DNA of 40,106 bases, taken from Pseudomonas sp. GD03858 (lineage in GTDB: Bacteria > Pseudomonadota > Gammaproteobacteria > Pseudomonadales > Pseudomonadaceae). Position 1 is the first letter of the stretch. Every line of letters starts with the position of its first letter. The DNA lies in NCBI RefSeq assembly GCF_029840925.1, contig NZ_JAOCDM010000040.1, positions 1 to 40,106 of the forward strand, in the 5' to 3' direction. The position numbers and the translations under genes are program-made. Positions 1 through 8,290 of the stretch are shown here, one piece after another. A model generated the notes under the pieces. The model worked only from the letters and a program-made list of their open reading frames with translations. It had not been told where the DNA came from and did not search any database.

Positions 1-664
1 CGGCCGCGACGATCAGATGCGACGTCGGATTGGGCTGGGGGTCGGCATACCCGTCGGTGGCTTCGTAGAAGATTTCGTCGGAGTACTTGCTGTCCTCGAT
101 GAACGCCAACCGTCGACCGAGACTGACCTTGCCTTGGGTGACACGGAGCATGTCACGCTGGACGAAGGTCGCCGTGTGGTAAGGCGGCACGATGTAGTAC
201 CGACGGTAGTAGGCCAGCCCGGCCGCGTAGGTATTGCCCGGCTGTACCGGAAAGCTCACCCCTTCCCTGGGCATCACGCCCGCGTAGGCGATCCGCAGCG
301 TCTTGTGGCTGGAGTCGTACAGCAGCTCGCCTTGCGCCGAGTAACTCTGCACGCCCCAGTTGCTCGAGGAAATGGGCGCCTTGCCGAACACATAGAACGT
401 GATGACCGCTGGGTTGAAACAGACGAACCTGACGATATCGCGCGCGCCCAGCCCATACTCGACGGAGATGTACTCCCCGTTGGTATCGCCCAACAGGATC
501 AGCCCCTGCCTGGGCAGCGCGATGTCGGCGCCAAACATGGCTGAGCGGTTGTACGGATCGAACCCCTGCACCAGGTTGACCGTCTGCTTGTGAACCAGGC
601 TGAGCACCGGGTTGTTCCCGGTCAGCTGGATATGGTTGCCCTCGGCAAAGACCTCCAGTCCCAT
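1..664 (-). CDS. Partial protein downstream of gpJ, runs off left edge
   Basis: An open frame of 221 codons starts at ATG 664 and has no stop before the window edge, so only the N-terminal part is visible. Its start overlaps the stop of the preceding gene (TGATG, sharing one A), which indicates translational coupling. The protein begins MGLEVFAEGNHIQL and contains the stretch SYSAQGELLYDSSHKTLRIA. I do not recognise a family with certainty. Small proteins encoded right after gpJ are common in lambdoid tails, and this may be a tail-tip accessory or fibre-related protein. No membrane segment or signal peptide is seen. The frame has no stops over 660 bases, and overlapping frames on both strands are less convincing. 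Confidence is high that it is coding and low for function. Confidence 0.7.
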   Translation of the reverse strand, partial: MGLEVFAEGNHIQLTGNNPVLSLVHKQTVNLVQGFDPYNRSAMFGADIALPRQGLILLGDTNGEYISVEYGLGARDIVRFVCFNPAVITFYVFGKAPISSSNWGVQSYSAQGELLYDSSHKTLRIAYAGVMPREGVSFPVQPGNTYAAGLAYYRRYYIVPPYHTATFVQRDMLRVTQGKVSLGRRLAFIEDSKYSDEIFYEATDGYADPQPNPTSHLIVAA

Positions 665-999
665 CAGAACACTCCATAGTGAATTTCAACCGACACGGCA
701 TAGCCGTACTGGGCGTAGGCGCCTGTGTAACGGAATGCGGGAAAGCTCCAGCTGATCACCTGACCTTCCAGCTTGACCAACGGGTAGATCAGCTCGTAGG
801 GCAGCTGCGACCAGGCATAGCGCGTTGGCAGCAGCTCTGGATGGTAGAAATAGAACGCTTCGCCCCGTGTCAGTTGCGGCACGACGAGGCTCCCCGCGCG
901 CGTCCCGGTGATCACCGAGCCAAGCAGGGTGCCCAGCCGGTTGCTGGTATCCAGGCTCAGGCTGCCGTTTTCAGTCCAGGTTTGTAGCCCTGTCTTCAT
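664..999 (-). CDS. Small tail-locus protein encoded right after gpJ (111 aa)
   Basis: This complete frame begins 3 nt after the gpJ stop; the G-rich sequence GGGGGTGATGG before ATG 999 may serve as ribosome binding site. It starts MKTGLQTWTENGSLSLDTSN, a pattern reminiscent of the short proteins found behind J in HK97/lambda-type phages, where 'G-L-x-x-(W/F)-(N/D)' starts are frequent. That is a resemblance from memory, not a demonstrated homology. The rest is aromatic-rich (many Tyr, Trp and Phe) and lacks membrane segments, consistent with a compact beta-rich virion-associated protein. Its position between J and the next coupled gene places it in the late part of the tail operon. The function is unknown. 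Confidence 0.7.
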   Translation of the reverse strand: MKTGLQTWTENGSLSLDTSNRLGTLLGSVITGTRAGSLVVPQLTRGEAFYFYHPELLPTRYAWSQLPYELIYPLVKLEGQVISWSFPAFRYTGAYAQYGYAVSVEIHYGVF

Positions 1000-1002
1000 C
1001 CA

Positions 1003-4000
1003 TCACCCCCAGATCCCCATGCGCACGCGCAGGGTGTTGTTGGCGTCGAAGATCTGGATCAGCTGGTTGGTGATCACCAGGCGGCCCTGGCCATCCACCG
1101 AGCCGTTGATCTCGAACGCGCCGCTCTTGTCCAGGCGCCAGCCGGTCTTGCCGGGCACGTAGTTGTTCGACTGGATGACGTTGCCGATCTTGGCGCTGCT
1201 GATAGCACCGTCCTGGATCAGCGCGGAGTTCATGAACACCTGGCCGTTGTTCACCGAGAACGGCGTGAACACCTGGCCACCGGCCTGGGTGCCGACCACC
1301 GAGAAATTGTCGGCGCGCACCAGGAACCGGCTCTGCTTGTCCTCGATGCCAAGGGACACGCCCGCTGCCACGTACTGGCCGTCGTTGGTCACCTCCATCT
1401 TCACCGACCACATCGTCGACAGCTTCTTGTCGATCCCGACCTGCGCCTGGCTGATCTGCTGCACCGAGGCATTGGTCTGGCCCTGCTGCACCTGCACGGT
1501 GTCGAGCTTGCGCGCCATGGCCAGGCCTTCCTCGATGCGCGCCGACTGCTCGGACCACACGCCGACGAACGTCTGGCTGGCACCCGCCAGGTCGGTACCG
1601 CTGCCCGCCAGCGGCGGGTTGACCTGGGCGTAGATGCCATCCAGGCGCGTGCCCTGGGCGCTGACCTTGCCGTCGAGCTGGGTCGCCTGGGTCTGCAGGG
1701 TGCTGATGGCCTTGGCCTGGCCGGCTGCCTGGCCCGCCACGTCGCCGACGCGACTGGTCAGGTCGGTGATGGACGAACCCTGGGCGACCAAGGTCTGGCC
1801 CTGCTGGCTGACCGTCGCGCCCAGCTCGCTGATGGCGCTGGCGTTGGCATTGTCGGCCTGGGTGACACGCCGGGCGACGATGTTGCACCACAGCGAACGG
1901 CCGCTGCCGTTGGCCGGTTCAGTGCGGGTGAGGATGCGCCCCTTGACCGCGCCGGCCGGCGCCTTGACCCGCCCGGCGAGCTTGCGGAAACCCTGGGCGC
2001 TGGCAGCCGGGAAGCTAAAGGCGACCAGGTAGCCGAGGTTCTTGTTGTCCTTGTCGTAGAACTGCATCTGCAGCTGCGCGGTCTGTCCGGCGGACATTTC
2101 GTCGGCACTGACCTCGGCCGCCAGGTCGAAATGCTCGTCCGAGGCGCAGAGGATGTTGTTGCCGGTACCGCAGAAGCTGTTGCCGTAGAAGGCGATGGCC
2201 TTGCCGTAGCGGGTACCGGCCAGGTTCGTCGGGACCACGACCACGGGCGCCGGGTAGAGCTTGGCGTCGAAGGTCCAGGGCTGGGCGTCGCCATCCTCGA
2301 AGTCGCCCTTGATCACCAGGTTGTCCGGCTGCTGGCCCAGGGCGGCCTTGAGGCCGGTGATCGCGCTGGCCTGGCTGTCGAGCTTGCCCTGGGCCTCGCT
2401 GACCTTGTTGCTCAGGGTGGTCACGGCCGCGGCATCGGCCTTGCCCGACAGCGCGCTCTGCAGCCCGGTGAGCTGGGTGTTCTGCACCGTGTTGACGCCT
2501 TCGGCGGCGGTGATCTGGCTTTCCGCCTTGCTCATCCGCGCCGCCAGGCCGTTGCTGTCCTTGACCACCTGGCCGATGTCCAGCCAATAGGCGGCGCTCG
2601 GTGGTGGCGTCTTGATCGGCACCGCCTTGAGCGCCTGGTACAGGCCCTGGGCCTGGCGCACGATATCGCCCGCCACGTAGGCCTTGGCCGAGTCGTAGCT
2701 CAGCGCGTTGGCGGCGCGGGAAACGTCGTCCAGGCGCGACTGCACGTCGCTGTTCAGGCTTTGCAGGCGCTGGTTCACCGAGCCGTTGCCCGTGCCATCG
2801 ATCAACTCGATACGGTCGAACAGGTGCTTGCCCAGCGCCGACTCGCTGATCTTGCCGGAGAAGTAGCGGTCATAGTCGCTCTGCTCGGCGCTGGACTGGC
2901 CGCGCACGCCGATGCCGTCCGGGTACCATTTGCCGACGTTGCCGCTACGGTCCACCAGGCGCGCCCAGAAGAACAGCTGCGCGCCGGCGGCCAGGCCCTG
3001 CAGCTCATGCTCGGCCTGCGGGTAGGCGAAGTCGCCGAGCTTCTTCGCCTCGGCGCGGTTGGCACTGGTGCCATGCCAGATTTCCGTGCGCTGGGTATCG
3101 CCTGTGCCCTCCGGGAACCGCCAGTTCAGGCCGATGCCGAACACCTTGCTGGTCGCCAGCAGCTCCGCCACCGCCGCTGGCGTGCCGACCTTGCCCTGCA
3201 GCGTGGTCAGCGCGGACAGCTTCCAGATCGAGGTGATCTCGCCCACGCTGATCGAACGCACCCGGGCCAGGTAGTCACCGGCGTAGATGCCCACGACATC
3301 GACGCTGGTGGCGCCGCTGCGTGGCAGGCTGACCCAGTTGCCATCGTCCTTGCGCCACTCCACTTCGTAGGCCACCGCGCCAGCCACGGCGGGCCAGGAA
3401 ATGGTCAGGGTGCTGACCGCCAGTCCCTGGCTGACAGCATGGTTGCTGGCCAGGCTGACACTGGCCGGTGGTGGCACCAGGTTGATCGGCGTGACGCTGA
3501 TCGGACGCTCCTCCAGCCGCGCGCCGCTGTCGATGTGGGCGAACTTGCTCGGCTCGTACTGCACCGCGCTGATCTCGTAGATCCCAGGCTCCGGGCGCGA
3601 CACGCTGGTCACCCGGTACAGCGGCACGCTCAGGTCCGGCGCATCCAGGGCCCAGACCAGCTCGGCCTCGGGGGCGACGCTGTAGGCGGTGGTCAGCGTC
3701 AGGCGGCGGCCTTCGACAGCGTCCACCGTGCGCGCCTCGCAGGTGCCGTCGGGCAGGTTGAGAATCAGCCGGTCGCCCGGCTTGGCCTGGGTGTCACGGT
3801 CGAGGGTGACCTGGCGGCCGCTGGCGGTGGCGATTCGCCCGCCGATGGCGCGCCCGGCGAGCAGTTCGTCGGCCACCGGAATGACGAAGCCCGGCAACGG
3901 GATACGCCCGTCCATGCCCACCCGGAAACTGATACCACGGTCCCGGGCGTTGGTCGCCAGCGCCCATTTGCCACGGCGTTGCGCTTCGGACTCGCGGGTG

Positions 4001-5340
4001 CAACCGATGGCGCTGATCTCCAGCGGATTGTCGCCGTAGCGACGCTGCAGCTTCTCGTCGGTGACCACCGTGACATCGGTGTCGTAGCTGTTGAGCGGGT
4101 TGTCGTAGCTGATCAGTGCCCGGCTGTAGCGGCTGCGCTCCGAGCCGCTGGAATAGTTGAACTTGCCGCCGATGACATTGGCGCGGGTGTAGGCGAAGTC
4201 GAAGTCGGTGGCCCGCGGCATGTCGGCCAGGCTGTACAGCTGGCCCTGGGCCCAGTAGGTCATACCACGATAGATACCGGCGATATCGCGCAGCAACGAC
4301 CAGGCCTCGGCCTTGCTCTGCAGGTTGAGGTTGCAGATGAAGCGCGGCTCCTGGCCACCCTTGCCGTCCGGCACCAGTTGGTCACAGTACTGGGCGATGC
4401 GGTACAGCTCCCACTTGTCGACCATCCAGGGCTTGATCCGACGGCCCAGGCCGAAGCGGTCGTTGGTGCAGATGCCATAGGTGACCCAGGCCGGGTTGTC
4501 GGTCCAGGCCTCCTTGAAGGTGCCGTCCCACACGCCGATGTAGGCGCGAGTGTCCGGGTCGTAGTTGCTCGGCACCGGCCACTTGCGGCCACGGCATTCC
4601 ACGGTCACCGCCGGGATATTGCGGAACTGCTCGGCGGAGAACTCGATGTACAGCAGCGCCGTGTTGGGGTAGCGCAGCTTGGCGTCGATCACCTCGGTCA
4701 GGCCGGCGAGCTGCATGGTGTCGGCGACCTTGTTGTTGTTCTGGTTCGCCGTCAGCCGGCGCACGCGCAAGGTCCAGCCGGTCGTCGCCTTGGGCAGGTC
4801 GATGCGCCGGGTACGCTCGTAGGTGCTGGTGGTCTTGCCATGTACCGCGTCCTTGAGCACTTCCTGGTAGGCGCCGCCGTCGGTGGCCACCTCGACCACA
4901 TACTCGATGCGATGACCGTTGATGTTGCCGGCCCCATCCATGGCCTGCAGCGCTGGCCAGGCAAAGCGCAGACGCACCGCCGACAGGCGGGTGTCACTGA
5001 TGGCATGGACCCAGGGCTTGTCGCTGCGCAGCTCGATGCCCTGGCTGATCTCGTTGTCCACCGACGGGATGCCGGGAATGTGGGGTTGCTCCACCGAGCC
5101 GGTGCGCCACTCCCATTTGACGCCAGGGAAGTTGTAGTTGCCCTGGTCGTCCATCAACGGCGTGCCGTCGAGGTAGATGTCGCGGGCGGTCGGCGTGCCG
5201 GCGAACTCGCCCTCGCCGATGGCCAGGAGCATCTTGGCGACCGCGATGGAGCGCAGGCTGTCCGGCGCCTCGACCGGCGTCTTGGGCTTCTTCTGACCAC
5301 CTTTGCGACCGGTGATCACAGGTCTGTTGGTTTCGCCCAT
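1003..5340 (-). CDS. Lambda gpJ-like tail-tip / host-specificity protein (1445 aa)
   Basis: This is the central tip and receptor-binding protein of a lambda-type tail. The start at 5340 follows GGAGGA with good spacing. Residues 1-600 carry the conserved J core (for example RFGLGRRIKPWMVDKWELY near 295-313 and the long insertion around 470-600). Two fibronectin-III-like units follow at about 625-715 and 720-813. A short carbohydrate-binding-like patch is at 880-925 (AYVAGDIVRQAQGLYQALKA). Heptad-like coiled coil lies at 930-1000 and 1160-1230, enclosing a beta-rich insert at 1005-1158 that starts NLVIKGDFEDG and looks like a carbohydrate-binding jelly roll. The C-terminus (about 1310-1445) resembles the J C-terminal tip domain. 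In lambda the C-terminal part binds the receptor, so this region probably sets target range. It is somewhat longer than lambda J (about 1130 aa). A full intrinsic terminator lies just upstream. Confidence 0.93.
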   Translation of the reverse strand: MGETNRPVITGRKGGQKKPKTPVEAPDSLRSIAVAKMLLAIGEGEFAGTPTARDIYLDGTPLMDDQGNYNFPGVKWEWRTGSVEQPHIPGIPSVDNEISQGIELRSDKPWVHAISDTRLSAVRLRFAWPALQAMDGAGNINGHRIEYVVEVATDGGAYQEVLKDAVHGKTTSTYERTRRIDLPKATTGWTLRVRRLTANQNNNKVADTMQLAGLTEVIDAKLRYPNTALLYIEFSAEQFRNIPAVTVECRGRKWPVPSNYDPDTRAYIGVWDGTFKEAWTDNPAWVTYGICTNDRFGLGRRIKPWMVDKWELYRIAQYCDQLVPDGKGGQEPRFICNLNLQSKAEAWSLLRDIAGIYRGMTYWAQGQLYSLADMPRATDFDFAYTRANVIGGKFNYSSGSERSRYSRALISYDNPLNSYDTDVTVVTDEKLQRRYGDNPLEISAIGCTRESEAQRRGKWALATNARDRGISFRVGMDGRIPLPGFVIPVADELLAGRAIGGRIATASGRQVTLDRDTQAKPGDRLILNLPDGTCEARTVDAVEGRRLTLTTAYSVAPEAELVWALDAPDLSVPLYRVTSVSRPEPGIYEISAVQYEPSKFAHIDSGARLEERPISVTPINLVPPPASVSLASNHAVSQGLAVSTLTISWPAVAGAVAYEVEWRKDDGNWVSLPRSGATSVDVVGIYAGDYLARVRSISVGEITSIWKLSALTTLQGKVGTPAAVAELLATSKVFGIGLNWRFPEGTGDTQRTEIWHGTSANRAEAKKLGDFAYPQAEHELQGLAAGAQLFFWARLVDRSGNVGKWYPDGIGVRGQSSAEQSDYDRYFSGKISESALGKHLFDRIELIDGTGNGSVNQRLQSLNSDVQSRLDDVSRAANALSYDSAKAYVAGDIVRQAQGLYQALKAVPIKTPPPSAAYWLDIGQVVKDSNGLAARMSKAESQITAAEGVNTVQNTQLTGLQSALSGKADAAAVTTLSNKVSEAQGKLDSQASAITGLKAALGQQPDNLVIKGDFEDGDAQPWTFDAKLYPAPVVVVPTNLAGTRYGKAIAFYGNSFCGTGNNILCASDEHFDLAAEVSADEMSAGQTAQLQMQFYDKDNKNLGYLVAFSFPAASAQGFRKLAGRVKAPAGAVKGRILTRTEPANGSGRSLWCNIVARRVTQADNANASAISELGATVSQQGQTLVAQGSSITDLTSRVGDVAGQAAGQAKAISTLQTQATQLDGKVSAQGTRLDGIYAQVNPPLAGSGTDLAGASQTFVGVWSEQSARIEEGLAMARKLDTVQVQQGQTNASVQQISQAQVGIDKKLSTMWSVKMEVTNDGQYVAAGVSLGIEDKQSRFLVRADNFSVVGTQAGGQVFTPFSVNNGQVFMNSALIQDGAISSAKIGNVIQSNNYVPGKTGWRLDKSGAFEINGSVDGQGRLVITNQLIQIFDANNTLRVRMGIWG

Positions 5341-5356
5341 GTGTTCCTCCAGGCGT

Positions 5357-5380
5357 AAAAAAACCGCCTCCGAGGCGGTT
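5357..5380 (-). terminator. Intrinsic terminator immediately upstream of gpJ
   Basis: Read on the minus strand this is an 8-bp stem (AACCGCCT/AGGCGGTT, 3-nt loop CGG) followed by seven T residues. It lies between the second gpI gene (stop 5445) and the gpJ start (5340). The T tract ends 17 nt before the gpJ ATG, leaving no room for a separate promoter. Expression of gpJ should therefore depend on read-through or antitermination. Confidence 0.75.
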
Positions 5381-5444
5381 GGCTGAATATGGCCGGGGGT
5401 TCAGGACCGCTATGGCGCTGTACCTGGCATTGTGACCCTGGCGC

Positions 5445-6059
5445 TCAGAGCCGGTCCTCGGCGTAGATCGCCGCGCTGATGATGGCGCCGCCCCAGCGCC
5501 GCTTGCCGACGCACAGCGGCACCGGGTTGCCCGAGGCGGTGGTGTTGCGCGCCGCGCCGAAGGCGTAGCCGGGGGTGTTCTCCGGTGCCTGGCTCATGCT
5601 CAACCCCTTGGGCTGCGGGCTGAGCAGTTGCATGACGCCTCCCAGCGCCATGGCCGCGCCCATGTTGGCGACGAAGCCCACCGTCCCCTCCGAGGCGAAC
5701 GCGGCACCGACGCCACCGCTGTAGATGGCGGCGGCGGCGATCATCACGACGCCGACGATGGTCTGCAGGGTGCCAGCGCGCTTGCTGCCGGCGACCACCG
5801 GGACAATGCGGATTTCCTCCCGGGCCTGGAAACCGAGCTCCGCCTCGCCGACATTGCGGTGGTCGTTGAATACGGCGAACTCCAGCCCGCGCGAACGGGC
5901 ATTGGCGAGAAACCGCTCGAAACCAGGTAGCAGCACGCACAAGGCCTTGATCGCCTCGCGCGGGGTGTTGACCGCCAGTTCGAAGGTCTTGCCGAACTGA
6001 CGCAGTTGGCCGCCGAGCCTGACACGGGTCAGCGGCGAATGAATGGTGGCTGCTGACAT
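5445..6059 (-). CDS. Second gpI-like tail assembly protein (204 aa)
   Basis: A complete second copy of the lambda gpI family, directly downstream of the first copy. The start at 6059 has AAGGAG seven nt upstream. The N-terminal 90 residues have diverged (MSAATIHSPLTRVRLGGQLR), but the rest parallels the first copy: IRIVPVVAGSKRAGTLQTIV, a hydrophobic central segment (about 105-150), MQLLSPQPKGLSMS, NTPGYAFGAARNT, PVPLCVGKRRWGGAI and the same C-terminus SAAIYAEDRL. Lambda gpI is needed for early tail-tip assembly with gpL, gpK and gpJ but is not found in the mature tail. The central segment is longer than in copy one and contains an Ala/Gly-rich stretch. Whether the two are redundant, form a heteromer or serve different J variants cannot be seen from sequence. 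Confidence 0.88.
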   Translation of the reverse strand: MSAATIHSPLTRVRLGGQLRQFGKTFELAVNTPREAIKALCVLLPGFERFLANARSRGLEFAVFNDHRNVGEAELGFQAREEIRIVPVVAGSKRAGTLQTIVGVVMIAAAAIYSGGVGAAFASEGTVGFVANMGAAMALGGVMQLLSPQPKGLSMSQAPENTPGYAFGAARNTTASGNPVPLCVGKRRWGGAIISAAIYAEDRL

Positions 6060-6080
6060 TGCAACTCCTTCTGCGAAAGA

Positions 6081-6099
6081 CGGCTGCCAGGGGCAGCCG
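6081..6099 (-). repeat. GC-rich hairpin between the two gpI genes
   Basis: A perfect 8-bp stem (CGGCTGCC/GGCAGCCG) with a 3-nt loop, followed on the minus strand by TCTTTC rather than a clean T tract. It lies in the 64-nt gap between the two gpI genes, upstream of the second copy's ribosome binding site. It may be a weak terminator, an RNA-stability element or nothing. Confidence 0.5.
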
Positions 6100-6123
6100 C
6101 ATTGACCGAGTGGCGCCCTGCCC

Positions 6124-6714
6124 TCACAGGCGATCCTCGGCGTAGATGGCCGCGCTGACGATCGCCCCGCCCCAGCGGCGCCTGCCGATGCACAGCGGCA
6201 CCGGCAGGCCGGTGGTCACGGTGTTGCGGGCATTGCCGAAGGCGTAGCCTGGGGTGTTCGAAGGGCTGGCGCTGAGCTTGAGCCCCTTGGGCTGCGGGCT
6301 GAGCATCTGCATCACGCCGCCGGCCATGAGGCCGGCGCCCATCTGCACCGCCCAGGTCTGCCCGAAGTACAGCCCGCCGACGATCATCACCGCGCCGACG
6401 ATGGTCTGCAGGATGCCGCCACGCTTGCTGCCGGCCAGCACCGGGACGATGCGCAGTTCACTGGTGCCGCCCAGGGCGAAGGCATTGCTGTCGACGTTGC
6501 GGCGATTGCGAAAGATCGCGAAGCGCATGCCCAGGCGGTCGAGCCGGCGGATCTCTTGCTCGAAACCTTCCAGGGTGTTGCGCAAGGCACGGAACACCTC
6601 CCAGGCCTGGCCACTGTCCAGGCGCCGCCGGTGCTCGCGGCCGAACTTGCGCGCCAGCACACCGGACAACTTGATGGTGGTCGTGGCTGGCGCATTGATC
6701 ACGGATACAGCCAT
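6124..6714 (-). CDS. Lambda gpI-like tail assembly protein, first copy (196 aa)
   Basis: A member of the lambda gpI family that acts in assembling the tail-tip complex. The start at 6714 is preceded by AGGAGG at ideal spacing. Conserved landmarks are LRIVPVLAGSKRGGILQTIV (about 86-105), a Gly-rich hydrophobic segment to about residue 138, MLSPQPKGLKLS, NTPGYAFGNARNTV, GLPVPLCIGRRRWGGAI and the terminal SAAIYAEDRL. Gene order K-I-(I)-J matches lambda, apart from the extra copy that follows. Upstream gpK ends 41 nt before this start. The family assignment is strong because of the C-terminal half and the gene order; the precise role in this particle is inferred from lambda. Confidence 0.92.
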   Translation of the reverse strand: MAVSVINAPATTTIKLSGVLARKFGREHRRRLDSGQAWEVFRALRNTLEGFEQEIRRLDRLGMRFAIFRNRRNVDSNAFALGGTSELRIVPVLAGSKRGGILQTIVGAVMIVGGLYFGQTWAVQMGAGLMAGGVMQMLSPQPKGLKLSASPSNTPGYAFGNARNTVTTGLPVPLCIGRRRWGGAIVSAAIYAEDRL

Positions 6715-6754
6715 CTATGGCCTCCTGTGAGAATCTGCTTGAAACGAAAGCCGC

Positions 6755-7519
6755 TCAACCGCTGGCGGCGGCATCGCGATGACGCAGCACCAGCCGGGTG
6801 CGATCCAGCCACGGGCCACCGAAGACGATCACTTCGCTGGGGCGTCCATACAGATGGTGCAGCAGGAACGGGCCGGCGCCGGTCGGCGTCCATTGCTCGC
6901 CAGGCAGGCGGGGGTCGCTGCCCAGGTAGATGCCGGCGTGGTTGGGATGGGCGGTGCGACCGATGGCCATGACCAGCATGTCGCCACGTTGCGGTGTGTC
7001 CACCGCGACGAAGCCGGCGTTGGCATAGGCCTGCTCGTACAGGCTCGGGCCCTGGGCGTCCTCCCACCAACCATCCTCGCGGCTGTAGTGGGGGAAGGTC
7101 AGGCCCCATTCGCGCAGATACCAGTCGGCGCACACCTGCCAGCAGTCCCACAGGCCATGCACGAAAGGGCGTCCGAGCAACGGCGTGTCGCCCTTGGGCC
7201 GGATCGTGCGCAGGTCGCCTTCCGGCCAGGACAGGATATGCCAGGGCAGGCCCGTGGCCTCGCACATGGCCAGATCGCGGGTGGACGGCAGGCTGCTGGC
7301 ATCGGGATGCGAATGCACCACCGCGACGATCTCCCCCAGGTCTTCCGCCGCCGCGTAGTCGTGCGGATCGATGCGGAACTCTTCGCCGGGCTCGCTGGCG
7401 GTGTTGCGGCAACGCTGGTAGTGCAACTGCCCCGCCCGCTCGATGACCAGTCCGCAGGCTTCGCGGGGGTAGTCCTCGGCGGCATGGCCACGAATCGCAT
7501 CGAGCAGCTCCGGTGCCAT
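6755..7519 (-). CDS. Lambda gpK-like tail protein: JAMM + NlpC/P60 peptidase (254 aa)
   Basis: A two-domain minor tail protein. Residues 1-115 form an MPN/JAMM metallopeptidase-like domain with Glu20 (REACGL), His69-Ser-His71 and Asp82 (HSHPDASSLPSTRD). Residues 120-250 form an NlpC/P60 cysteine-peptidase domain with Cys126 (WDCWQVC) and His194 (PNHAGIYLG). Both sets of catalytic residues appear intact. In lambda, K is required for tail-tip assembly, and its NlpC/P60 half is thought to cut peptidoglycan or a tail partner. Retention of both active sites suggests the particle still needs the activity. The start at 7519 lies 3 nt after the gpL stop, with GGAG upstream, so the two are coupled. 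Confidence 0.94.
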   Translation of the reverse strand: MAPELLDAIRGHAAEDYPREACGLVIERAGQLHYQRCRNTASEPGEEFRIDPHDYAAAEDLGEIVAVVHSHPDASSLPSTRDLAMCEATGLPWHILSWPEGDLRTIRPKGDTPLLGRPFVHGLWDCWQVCADWYLREWGLTFPHYSREDGWWEDAQGPSLYEQAYANAGFVAVDTPQRGDMLVMAIGRTAHPNHAGIYLGSDPRLPGEQWTPTGAGPFLLHHLYGRPSEVIVFGGPWLDRTRLVLRHRDAAASG

Positions 7520-7522
7520 GGT

Positions 7523-8275
7523 TCAGCTCCGGGCGATCAGCGAGACGGCCGGAAAGCCGCCGTGGGGCAGCTCGGCCGCCTCGCCGAAGCGCAGCTTGCA
7601 CGAGCCCAGGCCGCCCTTGCAGCGATCCTTGGCCGGATCGTCGGTGGGGCGGTCTTCGTCGTCGAAACGCAAGCTGCCGGTGTAGCCGCAGTTCGGGCCA
7701 CGATAGCCATTGGTCATGGCCCAATGGCAGTAGGCGGTCATCTGCCGACCCGGCAAGCCGTGGTTGTCGATCTCGCCGGGGGACGACAACTCCCACTGCA
7801 CTTGCTCGTCGTCCTCCTGGGTCTTCTGGTCGAGGAACCAGATCTCCAGGGCTTCCTGGGTAGGATCGGCCTGAGCATTGCCGGCGGCGAAGTTGCGCGC
7901 ATCCAGGTACTGGCCCAAGGTCTGGCGCACGGTCAGCTTGAACTTGAGCAGGTCCTCGAAGGCCAGGCACAAGGCGGTGACCCGGCCATCGACGTTGCCA
8001 GCGGTGAACTTCGGCCGCGTGGCGCGACCATTGCTGTTGGCGCCTATGCCGTCGACCTGCACCGGCCAGGCGGCGTACTCGTTGCCCTGCCACCAGATCG
8101 AGCGGGCCGGCAAATCGGCCTTGGCCTGGTCCGCCGCAGCGACGGCATCGGGCTCATGGGTGATGGCATGACCGTGAAAGCGCAGGGTGTCGGCGCCGAA
8201 CTCGCTGCCGTCGATCTCGAACAGCACGATTTCCGCGCCCGGCTCGAGTTTCTGGATGTCATTGATCAGAGCCAT
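7523..8275 (-). CDS. Lambda gpL-like minor tail protein with Fe-S cysteines (250 aa)
   Basis: A minor tail protein at the tip of lambda-type tails, acting with gpM, gpH, gpI and gpJ. The N-terminal domain is preceded by MALINDIQKLEPGAEIVLFE. The C-terminal quarter has four cysteines, Cys183 (AYCHW), Cys196 (NCGYTG), Cys219 (RCKGG) and Cys226 (SCKLRF), in the arrangement of the lambda gpL iron-sulfur-binding domain (established for lambda). All four are kept here. Length matches the lambda protein (232 aa) closely. The gene sits between gpM and gpK in the canonical order. The start at 8275 follows GAGAGCAGAC, a moderate ribosome binding site. Confidence 0.94.
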   Translation of the reverse strand: MALINDIQKLEPGAEIVLFEIDGSEFGADTLRFHGHAITHEPDAVAAADQAKADLPARSIWWQGNEYAAWPVQVDGIGANSNGRATRPKFTAGNVDGRVTALCLAFEDLLKFKLTVRQTLGQYLDARNFAAGNAQADPTQEALEIWFLDQKTQEDDEQVQWELSSPGEIDNHGLPGRQMTAYCHWAMTNGYRGPNCGYTGSLRFDDEDRPTDDPAKDRCKGGLGSCKLRFGEAAELPHGGFPAVSLIARS

Positions 8276-8290
8276 GTCTGCTCTCCTCGG

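Noticed and set aside
2131..5358. A 1,075-codon open frame on the plus strand opposite gpJ
   Set aside because: It mirrors a clearly conserved gpJ on the other strand. High GC leaves long antisense frames open, and its composition (Val/Ala/Gly/His/Gln rich) and lack of motifs are typical of such shadows.
5445..6714. The gpI pair as one gene split by a frameshift
   Set aside because: Each copy is full length, has its own ribosome site and repeats the same C-terminal half, so it is duplication, not splitting.
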